Shown here: positions 17,668 through 26,139 of the stretch, piece after piece
How positions within the stretch are numbered: position 1 is the stretch's first letter
Layout: each line of letters opens with the position of its first letter
Assembly (NCBI GenBank): GCA_963665005.2
Contig: CAXXTQ010000001.1
Coordinates: 1,178,001-1,242,000, forward strand
Origin: G963665005 sp963665005
Lineage (GTDB): Bacteria; Bacillota; Clostridia; Christensenellales; SZUA-584
Length of the DNA stretch: 64,000 nucleotides
Reading direction: 5' to 3'
Translations under genes and position numbers: made by a program
The notes under the pieces: model-generated
Databases searched by the model: none
What the model saw: only the letters and a program-made list of their open reading frames with translations
What the model was told of the DNA's origin: nothing

Positions 17668-18441
17668 ATGCGTAACGTAGTAGTAACAGGAGCTGCAAGC
17701 GGTGTCGGGAAATCGACGGTTGACGCCTTTTTAAAGCTCGGCGATAAAGTGTTTATGACCGACTGGCATGCCGACCGACTAGAGTCGGTCGCAAAAGATT
17801 TTGAAAAGAATTACCCGGAAAAGGTATTCTTTAAAGCTGCTGATGTTGGCAAATGGGACCAGGTCGCGGCGCTTGCCGAAATGGTAAAAAAAGAGGGCGG
17901 AGCTGATGTTTTAGCAAACTGTGCGGGAGTTTTCCGCGTTGGGCAGATAGAAGACGCGCCCGAAGAGGACTATGATTTCCAGTTTGACGTAAACGTACGC
18001 GGTATTTTTCATACGATGAAAGCTTTCGGGCCGCAGATGCTGGCTAAGAAAAAAGGCGCGATAATAAACGTGTCTTCAGTATCGGGCATGGGCGGCGACT
18101 ATAACATGTCTCTTTACTGCGCAACAAAAGGCGCGGTGCTTGCTATGTCGCGCGCTGTTGCAATGGACTATTCCATGCAGGGAGTACGCGTCAACATGAT
18201 ATCGCCTTCGGCAGTTAAAACGCCTATGTTTTTAACGGGAGCCACCGAGAAAGTGCTTGAGAGTTTTAGAATGAACATGCCTGCGCGCGCGCTTTGTGAG
18301 CCGGAGTATTGTGCAAATACCATAGTATTTCTGGCATCGGACGAAGCAACGCACCTTTGCGGCGTGAATATACCGGTAGACGGCGGGCTTTCGGCCTGGA
18401 ACGGCCAGCCGAATCAGGAAAAGACAGATACGGGAGTTTAA
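17668..18441 (+). CDS. Short-chain dehydrogenase/reductase
   Basis: 257 residues, classical SDR. The cofactor loop is TGAASGVGK (7-15), NCAGV (84-88) is present, and the active site holds Y150xxxK154 with a serine in NVSSVSG. The C-terminal DEATHLCGVNIPVDGG is the standard family ending. D32 after the second strand (MTDWHADR) suggests NAD(H) preference. It probably oxidises a sugar, sugar alcohol or sugar acid carbonyl within this pathway. RBS AAGGAGGAG. Confidence 0.85.
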   Translation: MRNVVVTGAASGVGKSTVDAFLKLGDKVFMTDWHADRLESVAKDFEKNYPEKVFFKAADVGKWDQVAALAEMVKKEGGADVLANCAGVFRVGQIEDAPEEDYDFQFDVNVRGIFHTMKAFGPQMLAKKKGAIINVSSVSGMGGDYNMSLYCATKGAVLAMSRAVAMDYSMQGVRVNMISPSAVKTPMFLTGATEKVLESFRMNMPARALCEPEYCANTIVFLASDEATHLCGVNIPVDGGLSAWNGQPNQEKTDTGV

Positions 18442-18469
18442 AAAGCTAAGAAGATCGGAGTGACTATAT

Positions 18470-19867
18470 ATGATAAAAAAGAGAAAGCCAATAATAGGGT
18501 TGTTGGGGATAATGCATGGTCTTTATGATGAAGACCAGCCGGAGCTTCCGCGCGAACAGGAAGAGTGGATAGCCAAGGTAATTAAAAAGCTTGAGGATGT
18601 CTGCGATATAGATTTTCCGGGCGCAGCTAAAGAAAGGGCTTCCATAGAACGTATAGTTGAAGATTTTAATACTAAAAAACTTGACGGAATAATGGTAGTC
18701 AATCTTCTGTATAGCCCCGGAATGCGTGTTGTTCAAGCTTTTAAAGACAACAGACTGCCTGTGCTTATTGCAAATATACAGCCGCTGCCGACCGTAACGA
18801 CCGATTGGGACTGGAAACGCTGTACTACCAACCAGGGAATACACGGTATTCAGGACACTTCGAACATGCTGGCGCGCCTGGGTATTGAGCCCGAGATAAT
18901 CACAGATGATTGGCAAAGCGATCGTTTTCATGAATTTGTGGCCGATTGGTCTGCCGCAGCCATGACATCGAGGGAATTAAAGAAATTAAGAGCTTGCGTA
19001 ATGAGCAAGATGCAGGGAATGGGCGACATAATGGGCGACGAGGTCGCGTATTACCGTGTTCTCGGCATAGAGGTTATGCATGAAGGCATAGGCGGCGTTG
19101 TACGCTGCATGGATAAAGTTACCGAGACGCAGATAGACGAGTATGTGGCAATCGACAAGAAAAACTTCGAGCTCAGTAAAAATCTGCCCGAGGCTTCTCA
19201 TCGTTATGCGGCAAAGCTTCAGCTTGCATTTGAAATGTTTTTGGATGAAAACGGCTATGATGCATTTACGGCCAATTTTAACGCGTTCAAGGATGACGGA
19301 CGCATAGACCAGCTTCCTATATTGGGCGCTACAAACATGATGGCTAAAGGTTATGGATATGCCGCTGAGGGAGATGTGCATATAATGGCCGCTATGATGA
19401 TAGGGCACCTTATCGATGAGAATCCGCATTTTACTGAAATGTATTCTCTCGATTTCAAGCGCGATGCCGCTTTTCTTTCGCACATGGGCGAAGGAAACTG
19501 GAAGGTAGCTAGAAAAGACAGGCCTATAAAGCTTATAGACAGGCCGCTTGATATAGGCGACCGGGATAATCCGCCGACACCGATATACAGCGCCGAGCCG
19601 GGACGCGGCACGATTTTGTCTATCGTACCAGTTGAGGGTGATTATTTCAGGTTTGTAGTTTCACCGGGAACAATACTTGATACTGAAGAAATGCCGAATA
19701 TGTTGATGAATTATACTTTCTTTAAACCGGATACCGGAATAAAGAAGGCTATGGACGACTGGTTAAGGTACGCAGGTACACATCACCAGGTGCTTTTCCT
19801 CGGCGATGTTACAAATAAACTGAGAATGTTATGTGACATAAATCAAATAGAGTATATTCAGGTATAA
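18470..19867 (+). CDS. L-fucose/L-arabinose isomerase-family protein (first paralogue)
   Basis: 465 residues resembling the L-fucose/L-arabinose isomerase superfamily: PIIGLLGIMHGLYDE start, GIMVVNLLYSPG region, MGDIMGDEV, and a C-terminal beta-rich part with HHQVLFLGDV. Such enzymes interconvert an aldose and a ketose with a divalent metal. It is not close enough to AraA or FucI for me to assign a substrate. It directly precedes an FGGY kinase gene (4-bp gap), so its ketose product is probably what that kinase phosphorylates. A related protein is encoded at 21512. Confidence 0.72.
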   Translation: MIKKRKPIIGLLGIMHGLYDEDQPELPREQEEWIAKVIKKLEDVCDIDFPGAAKERASIERIVEDFNTKKLDGIMVVNLLYSPGMRVVQAFKDNRLPVLIANIQPLPTVTTDWDWKRCTTNQGIHGIQDTSNMLARLGIEPEIITDDWQSDRFHEFVADWSAAAMTSRELKKLRACVMSKMQGMGDIMGDEVAYYRVLGIEVMHEGIGGVVRCMDKVTETQIDEYVAIDKKNFELSKNLPEASHRYAAKLQLAFEMFLDENGYDAFTANFNAFKDDGRIDQLPILGATNMMAKGYGYAAEGDVHIMAAMMIGHLIDENPHFTEMYSLDFKRDAAFLSHMGEGNWKVARKDRPIKLIDRPLDIGDRDNPPTPIYSAEPGRGTILSIVPVEGDYFRFVVSPGTILDTEEMPNMLMNYTFFKPDTGIKKAMDDWLRYAGTHHQVLFLGDVTNKLRMLCDINQIEYIQV

Positions 19868-19871
19868 GAAA

Positions 19872-21410
19872 ATGAAAGAAGTATTATTATTAGCAATTGA
19901 TTTGGGAACCAGCTTTATAAAGGCGGGAGTTTACGGCACGGACAGCAAATGCGTGGCGACTGCTTCCGAACCGGTGAAAGATTATCGCCCCAGCCCCGGA
20001 GTTTTTATACAAAAGGGCGAAGAGCTTTTCGAATCGGTTATTAACTGTGTAAAATTAATAACATGCGAACTCGGGGAAAGGGCGAAAAACATTGAAGCCA
20101 TTTCATTTACCGGGCAGATGTCGGGGTTTATGGGCGTTGACGAGCAATGGAACGATATAACAACGTGGTCATGCTCTTTAGACAACCGTTATATGCCTTA
20201 TGCCGAGCGTCAGCTAAAGAATCTAGGGGATAAGTTTTTGGAAATCGGCGGGACTAATTTTCCGCAGATGGCTCCGAAATACGAGTGGTTCAAAAACGAG
20301 TTTCCCGATGAATCTAAAAAGATAGCTAAATATTTAATGATAAGCGGCTATGTGATAGGCCGTCTGGGAGATTTGCCTATAGAAGACGCTATCATTGACC
20401 GGTCGTATTCTGTATGGACAGGGCTGTCTGACGTAAATAAAGAGCAATGGTCGGACGATATATGCGGCGAGATAGGCCTAGACAAAAAGTATCTGCCTAA
20501 AATAGTTGCGTCAAATTATATTTGCGGACATCTTTGTGAAAAGTACGCCAAACAAGCGGGGCTAAAAAGCGGCATTCCGCTTGTATCAGGCACGGGCGAT
20601 AAATCGGCAGGGTGCCTCGGCGCTGCGGTGGTCGATCTTGGAGCAACGATATTTGAAGCTTCGTCTTACGGCATGATAAGTGTATGCGTAGATGAATACC
20701 GGCCGGATACGCAGGAGAAGAGGCTCGATGTTATGCCTTCGGCGATACCGGGCGAGTTTTATATGGCGCATTTTGTCGCCGGCTCGGGAATCAGCATCGA
20801 CTGGTTTATGAATAATTTTGTACGAAGAGAAGGCGTATCCACAGCCGATATGTTTGACCAGATGGATAAAGATATTGATAAGATTCCTCCCGGAAGCGAC
20901 GGCGTGATGGCGCTGGGGCTGCTCGGAGGAAGCAGTATGCCTTTGGACGGAGATCTGCGCGGCCTATGGATGGGTTTTGACTGGAGCCATAACAAAGCGC
21001 ATTTTTACAGAGCGCTTATAGAGAGTTTTACATACGATTTCACTCTTTGTATACGTGCCGCGGAAAGGCTGTATCCTGAATATACTGTCGATGATATACG
21101 AATCGTAGGCGGCGGGGCTAAAGCGCCTGTATGGACGCAAATGTGTGCCGATGCACAAAACAAACATTACTATACTCTGAATCGCAGCGATGTGGCGATG
21201 TGGGGAGCGTCTATAATTGCGGGCAATGCTGTCGGAGTATTTCCGGACATGAAAAAAACGGCAAAAGAGTTTGTTAAAACGGAAAAGAAATACGTTCCCG
21301 TATCGGCAATGACACAAAAATATCAGCCGTATATCGAGCTTTATAAAAATTATACTGTCGAGCTGCATGACTTTTTTAAGAGGTTGCAGAATCTTAAAGA
21401 CAAGAATTAA
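19872..21410 (+). CDS. FGGY-family carbohydrate kinase, substrate unknown
   Basis: 512 residues. The ATP phosphate-binding loop LAIDLGTSFIKAG is at residues 7-19 and ISFTGQMSGFMGVD at ~78-91. The C-terminal domain has VDDIRIVGGGAKAPVWTQM (~404-422) and MWGASIIAGNAVG, all FGGY features. It differs from the XylB at 207 and is likely to phosphorylate the ketose made by the adjacent isomerase-like proteins. The gap to the upstream gene is only 4 bp, so translation is probably coupled. L-xylulose, L-ribulose, L-fuculose or an unusual ketose are all possible. Confidence 0.82.
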   Translation: MKEVLLLAIDLGTSFIKAGVYGTDSKCVATASEPVKDYRPSPGVFIQKGEELFESVINCVKLITCELGERAKNIEAISFTGQMSGFMGVDEQWNDITTWSCSLDNRYMPYAERQLKNLGDKFLEIGGTNFPQMAPKYEWFKNEFPDESKKIAKYLMISGYVIGRLGDLPIEDAIIDRSYSVWTGLSDVNKEQWSDDICGEIGLDKKYLPKIVASNYICGHLCEKYAKQAGLKSGIPLVSGTGDKSAGCLGAAVVDLGATIFEASSYGMISVCVDEYRPDTQEKRLDVMPSAIPGEFYMAHFVAGSGISIDWFMNNFVRREGVSTADMFDQMDKDIDKIPPGSDGVMALGLLGGSSMPLDGDLRGLWMGFDWSHNKAHFYRALIESFTYDFTLCIRAAERLYPEYTVDDIRIVGGGAKAPVWTQMCADAQNKHYYTLNRSDVAMWGASIIAGNAVGVFPDMKKTAKEFVKTEKKYVPVSAMTQKYQPYIELYKNYTVELHDFFKRLQNLKDKN

Positions 21411-21431
21411 AAAACAATTTTTTGTGCAGAT

Positions 21432-21464
21432 GCGGCCTTGTTTGTCTAATGGCAAACAGGCCGC
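21432..21464 (+). promoter_or_regulatory. Intercistronic hairpin
   Basis: GCGGCCT-t-GTTTG (21432-21444) pairs with CAAAC-AGGCCGC (~21453-21464), one bulge, no T tract. It may act as a stabilising or attenuating element between the kinase and the second isomerase gene. Confidence 0.6.
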
Positions 21465-21511
21465 GGAAAATCTTTGCATAAAATAAATTTAAATCGAAGG
21501 AAAAAATTAAT

Positions 21512-22966
21512 ATGGCTAGAAAAATAAGAGTTGGATTGCTTACTTTCGGTGACGGACGTGATTTTTTAAAAGCGAATTTGGATCCGATAAATTTTCTGTT
21601 TCAAGATAAAGTAAAAAAGGCGCTTGAAAGAGAAGGATTTGAGGTTGTGTTCGAGAAAAAGGTTATAGACAGTAACAGCCTTGCGGTGGAGTTTGGTAAA
21701 AAAATGCGTGCCGCAGATGTTGATGCTGTTGTGATGAATTATTGCGTATGGGCATGGCCGAGTTATGTAAGAATGGCTGCGCAGTTTTGCCCCCAGCCTG
21801 TGGTGATGTTTGCAAATTATTATGAAGAAAAGCCTGGCCTTGTGGGCCTGCTTGCAGGAAGCGGCTCGTTGATGCAGGCGGATATGCCCTTTTTAAAACT
21901 GTACGGGGATATTGAAGACAAGGAAATTTCTAAAAAGCTAAAGGCGTATATAAACGGCGTTTCTGCGTTTAACCGGCTAAAGGGAATGACGTACGTTGGC
22001 GTTGGAGGCCGGTCGATAAATATTGATACTACAGTAGCAGACCCTGCACTCTGGATGAAGATGTTCGGAATCGATGTCGACAGCGTAGACCAGATGGAGC
22101 TTGTGCGCAGAGCTGAGATAATTCAAAAGCAGCAGCCAGAGTTGCTGGAAAACGCTTTAGACTATCTTGAAAAGAACACAAAAGGATTTAAATGGCTGGA
22201 GCCTCAGCCGGACAGCTCATTCAGCCTTACAAGAGAATCTGCTATAAAAGCGATTAGCCTTTATTACGGCATGATGGACCTTATAAAAGAATTCAAGTAC
22301 GATTTCTGCGGTATAAAAGGGCAGCGTGAACTTACAGAGCATTATGTAACTTCGGATATTGCAGAAGCGTTTCTCAATGACTATTACGGGCCGGACGGCA
22401 CGCCGCATGACCCTATAGCCTGCGCGACAGAAGCGGATATGGATGCAGCGCTTACGATGAAGGTGTTTAATCTTATAACGGGACAGCCGTCATTATTCAC
22501 CGATATTCGAAATTATTATAAGGATGAAGATTTTTGGGATTTTTGCAATTCCGGTACACATGCCACTTATTTTGCGGGCAAGAGCAGCGACCCGAAAGTA
22601 AATCTGGCTAACGTAGAATTCAGGCCCGAGGGCGACTATTATCTTGCCGGCGGCCCTTCTGTTTATCACATTGCGAAACCTGGCAAAGTTACGCTTGCAA
22701 GGCTGACGCGTGTAGACACAAACAATTACCGTATGGTTGCCATGACGGGTGAGTGCTTTAGCATGGGCGCGCAAAAAGATGAGGAATATGCATGCAAGTG
22801 CCAGGATAACTGGCCGCACGCTTTTGTTAAGATGAACCATAAAATAGATGCTTTTATAGAAAATGTGAACTGTAACCATATTCACGGTACATACGGGGAT
22901 TGGGTTGAGGATTTAAAAGCCTTTTGTAAAGCGGCTAAAATCGAGCTTATACTTTTGGACGAATAA
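21512..22966 (+). CDS. L-fucose/L-arabinose isomerase-family protein (second paralogue)
   Basis: 484 residues of the same broad superfamily as the protein at 18470 but only distantly similar to it. Features include the N-terminal RVGLLTFGDGRDF, VDAVVMNYCVWAWPSYVRMAA, the central GIKGQRELTEHY and DPIACATEADMDAAL, and a C-terminal beta domain ending FVKMNHKID...HIHGTYGDW. The E in GQREL and the D in ATEAD are plausible metal ligands by analogy with fucose isomerase. Two isomerase-like proteins in one operon suggest either two substrates or successive isomerisation steps. RBS GAAGGA. Confidence 0.7.
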   Translation: MARKIRVGLLTFGDGRDFLKANLDPINFLFQDKVKKALEREGFEVVFEKKVIDSNSLAVEFGKKMRAADVDAVVMNYCVWAWPSYVRMAAQFCPQPVVMFANYYEEKPGLVGLLAGSGSLMQADMPFLKLYGDIEDKEISKKLKAYINGVSAFNRLKGMTYVGVGGRSINIDTTVADPALWMKMFGIDVDSVDQMELVRRAEIIQKQQPELLENALDYLEKNTKGFKWLEPQPDSSFSLTRESAIKAISLYYGMMDLIKEFKYDFCGIKGQRELTEHYVTSDIAEAFLNDYYGPDGTPHDPIACATEADMDAALTMKVFNLITGQPSLFTDIRNYYKDEDFWDFCNSGTHATYFAGKSSDPKVNLANVEFRPEGDYYLAGGPSVYHIAKPGKVTLARLTRVDTNNYRMVAMTGECFSMGAQKDEEYACKCQDNWPHAFVKMNHKIDAFIENVNCNHIHGTYGDWVEDLKAFCKAAKIELILLDE

Positions 22967-23045
22967 TATCAAGAGCTTTTCTTAGTCATCTTCTGATATT
23001 TGTACGGCAAATAATTACAACAAAAAAGGACAGGGGTTTTATAAA

Positions 23046-23903
23046 ATGGATTTTAAATTTGGTGTTGACAGCTTTATTTGGACAGAAAATTTTTGTGAAA
23101 ATGATATTTGGATTATACAAAAAGCAAAAGATATGGGTTTTGAAGTAATAGATTTTGCTATAGCAAACCCTTTTACTTTTCCTCTGGAAAAAGTAAAAGC
23201 AGAGATAGACAGAGTAGGTATAGATTGTGTTTGTACTACAACGCTGACAGAGCAAACGAATCCGATATCTCCCGACCCGAAGATAAGAGAAAATGCCGTA
23301 AAGGCTCTTAAAAAATGCGTGGATATCTGCAATGAGATCGGAGCGGATATACTCGGAGGCGTAAATTATACCGCGTGGGGGTATATAACACGCCGCCCGC
23401 CGACTGTCGAGGAATGGGATTGGAGCGTTTCGTGCATGAGAAAGGCCGCCGAGTATGCAAAAGAAACGGGCGATGTCGTTATTTGTGTTGAATGTTTAAA
23501 CAGGTTTGAAACATTCCTGTTAAATATTGCAGAAGACGCGGTCAGATACTGCAAAGACGTTGGAACAGGCAATGTCAAAGTGCATCTTGATTGTTTCCAT
23601 ATGATTCGGGAAGAAAAAAGCTTTTCGGGCGCAGTGAAAACATGCGGAAAAGAGCACTTGGGGTATATACATGTCAATGAAAACGACAGAGGAATACCGG
23701 GTACCGGGCTTGTGCCGTTTGAAGAATTTTTCAGAGCATTGGACGAGATAGGGTATGACGGCTGGCTGACTATAGAATCGTTTGACCCAAGCTTTGAAGA
23801 GCTTGCAGGAAACTGCGCGATTTGGCGAAACTTTGCGCCAACCGGAGAGGCTCTCGCGAGAGACGGCCTTGCTAATCTAAAAGCGATAGCTCAAAAGCTA
23901 TGA
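23046..23903 (+). CDS. Ketose 3-epimerase-like TIM-barrel protein (second paralogue)
   Basis: 285 residues, xylose-isomerase-like barrel. The four expected metal ligands are E149 (ICVECLNRFE), D182 (VHLDCFHM), H209 (GYIHVNENDR) and E244 (LTIESF). The NENDRGIPGTG loop corresponds to the substrate loop of D-tagatose 3-epimerases. It is clearly distinct from the epimerase at 16356. Start ATG at 23046 has AAAAGGACAGGGG ahead. It is placed just before RpiB and DhaKL, so it probably acts on the same ketose or ketose phosphate. Confidence 0.82.
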   Translation: MDFKFGVDSFIWTENFCENDIWIIQKAKDMGFEVIDFAIANPFTFPLEKVKAEIDRVGIDCVCTTTLTEQTNPISPDPKIRENAVKALKKCVDICNEIGADILGGVNYTAWGYITRRPPTVEEWDWSVSCMRKAAEYAKETGDVVICVECLNRFETFLLNIAEDAVRYCKDVGTGNVKVHLDCFHMIREEKSFSGAVKTCGKEHLGYIHVNENDRGIPGTGLVPFEEFFRALDEIGYDGWLTIESFDPSFEELAGNCAIWRNFAPTGEALARDGLANLKAIAQKL

Positions 23904-23938
23904 TTTTATGACCGCGAAAAAACAATAGGGAGAAAATT

Positions 23939-24397
23939 TTGAAAATAGCAATAGGATGCGATGAAGCGGCTTTTGATTTAAAAATGGCTGTCATCGAATA
24001 TTTAAATAGTAAAGTCGATATAGAATTGACCGATTTCGGAGCAAAAGCGGGAGAAGCTGTGCTTTATCCGAATGTTGCAAAAGACGTTGCCGAAGCTGTG
24101 CGTGACGGAAAATTCGAATTTGGAATACTTCTTTGCGGCACGGGCATAGGAATGGCGATAACGGCCAACAAAGTGCCGGGTATTCGCGCTGCGGTTTGCC
24201 ATGACCCTTATTCGACCGAGAGGTCGAGAAAAAGCAACAACGTACAGATAATGTGTATGGGAGCGCGTGTTGTCGGCGTAGAGCTTGCCAAATATTTTGT
24301 GGATATCTGGCTCAAATGCGATTTTGCCGGCGGAAGATCGGAAGCTAAAGTCAAACGCATAGAAGAGATAGAATCATCATATAAGGAAATATGCTAA
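23939..24397 (+). CDS. rpiB: RpiB/LacAB-family sugar-phosphate isomerase
   Basis: 152 residues, full length for RpiB. IAIGCDEAAFDLK opens the protein, ILLCGTGIGMAITANKVPGIRAAV holds the active-site Cys and phosphate loop, and SRKSNNVQIMCMGARVVG follows. It interconverts aldose and ketose phosphates such as ribose 5-P/ribulose 5-P, and relatives in tetritol pathways act on erythrulose 4-phosphate. TTG start at 23939 after GGGAGAA. Next to DhaK and DhaL it may isomerise the phosphorylated product of that kinase. Confidence 0.87.
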   Translation: MKIAIGCDEAAFDLKMAVIEYLNSKVDIELTDFGAKAGEAVLYPNVAKDVAEAVRDGKFEFGILLCGTGIGMAITANKVPGIRAAVCHDPYSTERSRKSNNVQIMCMGARVVGVELAKYFVDIWLKCDFAGGRSEAKVKRIEEIESSYKEIC

Positions 24398-24413
24398 AAA
24401 AGGAGAGTAAAGA

Positions 24414-25412
24414 ATGAACCGTATTATAAATGACCCGGATTACGTAGTTGAAGACATGCTCAAAGGCTTTGTAAAAGCAAATTCCGATATTATAGCAGCT
24501 ACGGATAACCCGCGAGTTTTGAAATATGCAAAAGCCCCTGTTAAAGAAAAAGTAGGAATCATTACCGGAGGCGGTTCGGGGCATAAGCCTGCGTTTATAG
24601 GGTATATCGGAAAAAACATGTGTGATGCAGTCGCTGTGGGGGAGGTATTTTCTTCTCCGACCGCGAAAGCTTTTTTAGACGCTATACAGGCGGCGGATGC
24701 AGGGCGCGGTGTTGCTTGCCTTTACGGTAACTATGCCGGAGATAATATGAATGTAAAAATGGCTATGCGCAAAGCAAAAGCCCAAGGTATAGATGTAAAG
24801 AAGGTTGTCGCTAACGATGACTGCGCTTCTGCCCCAAAGGACGAGCGTGAGAAACGCCGCGGTGTGGCGGGAGAAGTGTTTATGTGGAAGGTCGGCGGCG
24901 CAAAGGCAGCTATGGGCGCAGATTTAGATGCTGTTATTGCAGCGGCGCAAAAAGCCATAGATAATACACGTTCTGTGGGAATAGGTACCGCCCCATGTAC
25001 TATACCTGCCTTAGGGCATCCAAACTTTCAAATAGAAGACGGAAAAATGGAGCTGGGTATCGGGCATCACGGAGAGCCGGGCGTTAGCGTACAGCCTTTG
25101 GCAAAAGCTGATGAAATGGCGGAAAAAATGTTAGAACTCATTATACCCGATCTGCCGTTTGCCAAAGGAGACGAAGTTGCCGTGCTTCTTTCGGGGCTTG
25201 GCGCAACTCCTGTTATGGAGCAGTATATCGTGTATAACCGCGCTGAGGAAATACTAAAAGAAAAAGGGATAAGCGTCTATAAAGCGTATGTAGGCAACTA
25301 TTTTACATCTCTTGAAATGATGGGTGTTACGTTGACAATCATGAAACTCGATGAAGAATTAAAAGAATGCATTGACATGCCTGCAGATTCTGTCGGCTTA
25401 AAGCAGTTATAA
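24414..25412 (+). CDS. dhaK: Dihydroxyacetone-kinase-type kinase, DhaK subunit
   Basis: 332 residues. DhaK landmarks are TGGGSGHKPAFIGYIG (51-66), GNYAGDNMNVKMA and GIGHHGEPG, in which H219 is the residue that forms a covalent hemiaminal with the ketose substrate. It binds dihydroxyacetone or another short ketose (tetruloses in DhaK relatives of tetritol pathways). RBS AAAGGAG. It is followed 18 bp later by DhaL. No DhaM phosphotransferase subunit is encoded in the window, so phosphoryl supply is either ATP or a DhaM elsewhere. Confidence 0.88.
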   Translation: MNRIINDPDYVVEDMLKGFVKANSDIIAATDNPRVLKYAKAPVKEKVGIITGGGSGHKPAFIGYIGKNMCDAVAVGEVFSSPTAKAFLDAIQAADAGRGVACLYGNYAGDNMNVKMAMRKAKAQGIDVKKVVANDDCASAPKDEREKRRGVAGEVFMWKVGGAKAAMGADLDAVIAAAQKAIDNTRSVGIGTAPCTIPALGHPNFQIEDGKMELGIGHHGEPGVSVQPLAKADEMAEKMLELIIPDLPFAKGDEVAVLLSGLGATPVMEQYIVYNRAEEILKEKGISVYKAYVGNYFTSLEMMGVTLTIMKLDEELKECIDMPADSVGLKQL

Positions 25413-25430
25413 AAAACGGGGTGAATTAAT

Positions 25431-26063
25431 ATGACATTTAGAGATCAAGATGCAGGTTGCATAGTTTCGGATATGATAGAAATAATACAAGATAATGCCG
25501 TCTATCTGAGCGAGATAGACGGCAAAACCGGAGACGGCGACCATGGTATCAATATGCGCAAAGGGTTTACGCTTTGCGAGACTAAATTGGAAGGCAAATC
25601 GTATTCGCTTTCGCAAGGGCTTACAACGCTTGGCCAAACGCTGATGGAGGATATCGGCGGCTCTATGGGCCCTTTATACGGTGTGTTGTTTGAAGAAATG
25701 TCTATGGCATGTAAAGATAAGATAAACGAAAAAGTTTTTGAAAGCATGCTGAAAGCGGCGCTTGACGGTATTTTTGATATCGGCGGCGCCAAGAAAGGCG
25801 ATAAGACGCTTCTTGATACTTTAATTCCCGCCATTGAGGCATATTCCGCCGCGGTTGCAAAAGGCAAAGATTTTTCTGCCGCCCTTCAAGCTCTTAAGAA
25901 AAGTGCGAAAAAAGGCTGGGAAGACACAGAGGGCATGATAGCCCGCGTAGGGCGCGCAAGCAGGCTTGGCGAGCGTTCGCGCGGAGTAGTCGACGCGGGC
26001 GCTACAAGCTGTTATCTGCTGCTTTGTTCAATGGCAGATTCAATAGAAAAAATATTAGCCTAA
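25431..26063 (+). CDS. dhaL: Dihydroxyacetone-kinase-type kinase, DhaL nucleotide-binding subunit
   Basis: 210 residues, normal DhaL length. The nucleotide-metal loop is GDGDHGINM (~35-43), GGSMGPLYGV (~77-86) is the second nucleotide contact, and GRASRLGERSRGVVDAGA near the C-terminus is a family signature. It phosphorylates the ketose held by DhaK. Translationally close to dhaK. Location inside an operon with epimerases and isomerases hints at a substrate other than dihydroxyacetone. Confidence 0.88.
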   Translation: MTFRDQDAGCIVSDMIEIIQDNAVYLSEIDGKTGDGDHGINMRKGFTLCETKLEGKSYSLSQGLTTLGQTLMEDIGGSMGPLYGVLFEEMSMACKDKINEKVFESMLKAALDGIFDIGGAKKGDKTLLDTLIPAIEAYSAAVAKGKDFSAALQALKKSAKKGWEDTEGMIARVGRASRLGERSRGVVDAGATSCYLLLCSMADSIEKILA

Positions 26064-26139
26064 GGCAAACAACAGCGAAATAAAAGAACAAGCAGGCTGC
26101 TTTTTGCTGCTTTATATAACGATACAGGGAGGAAAAAAT

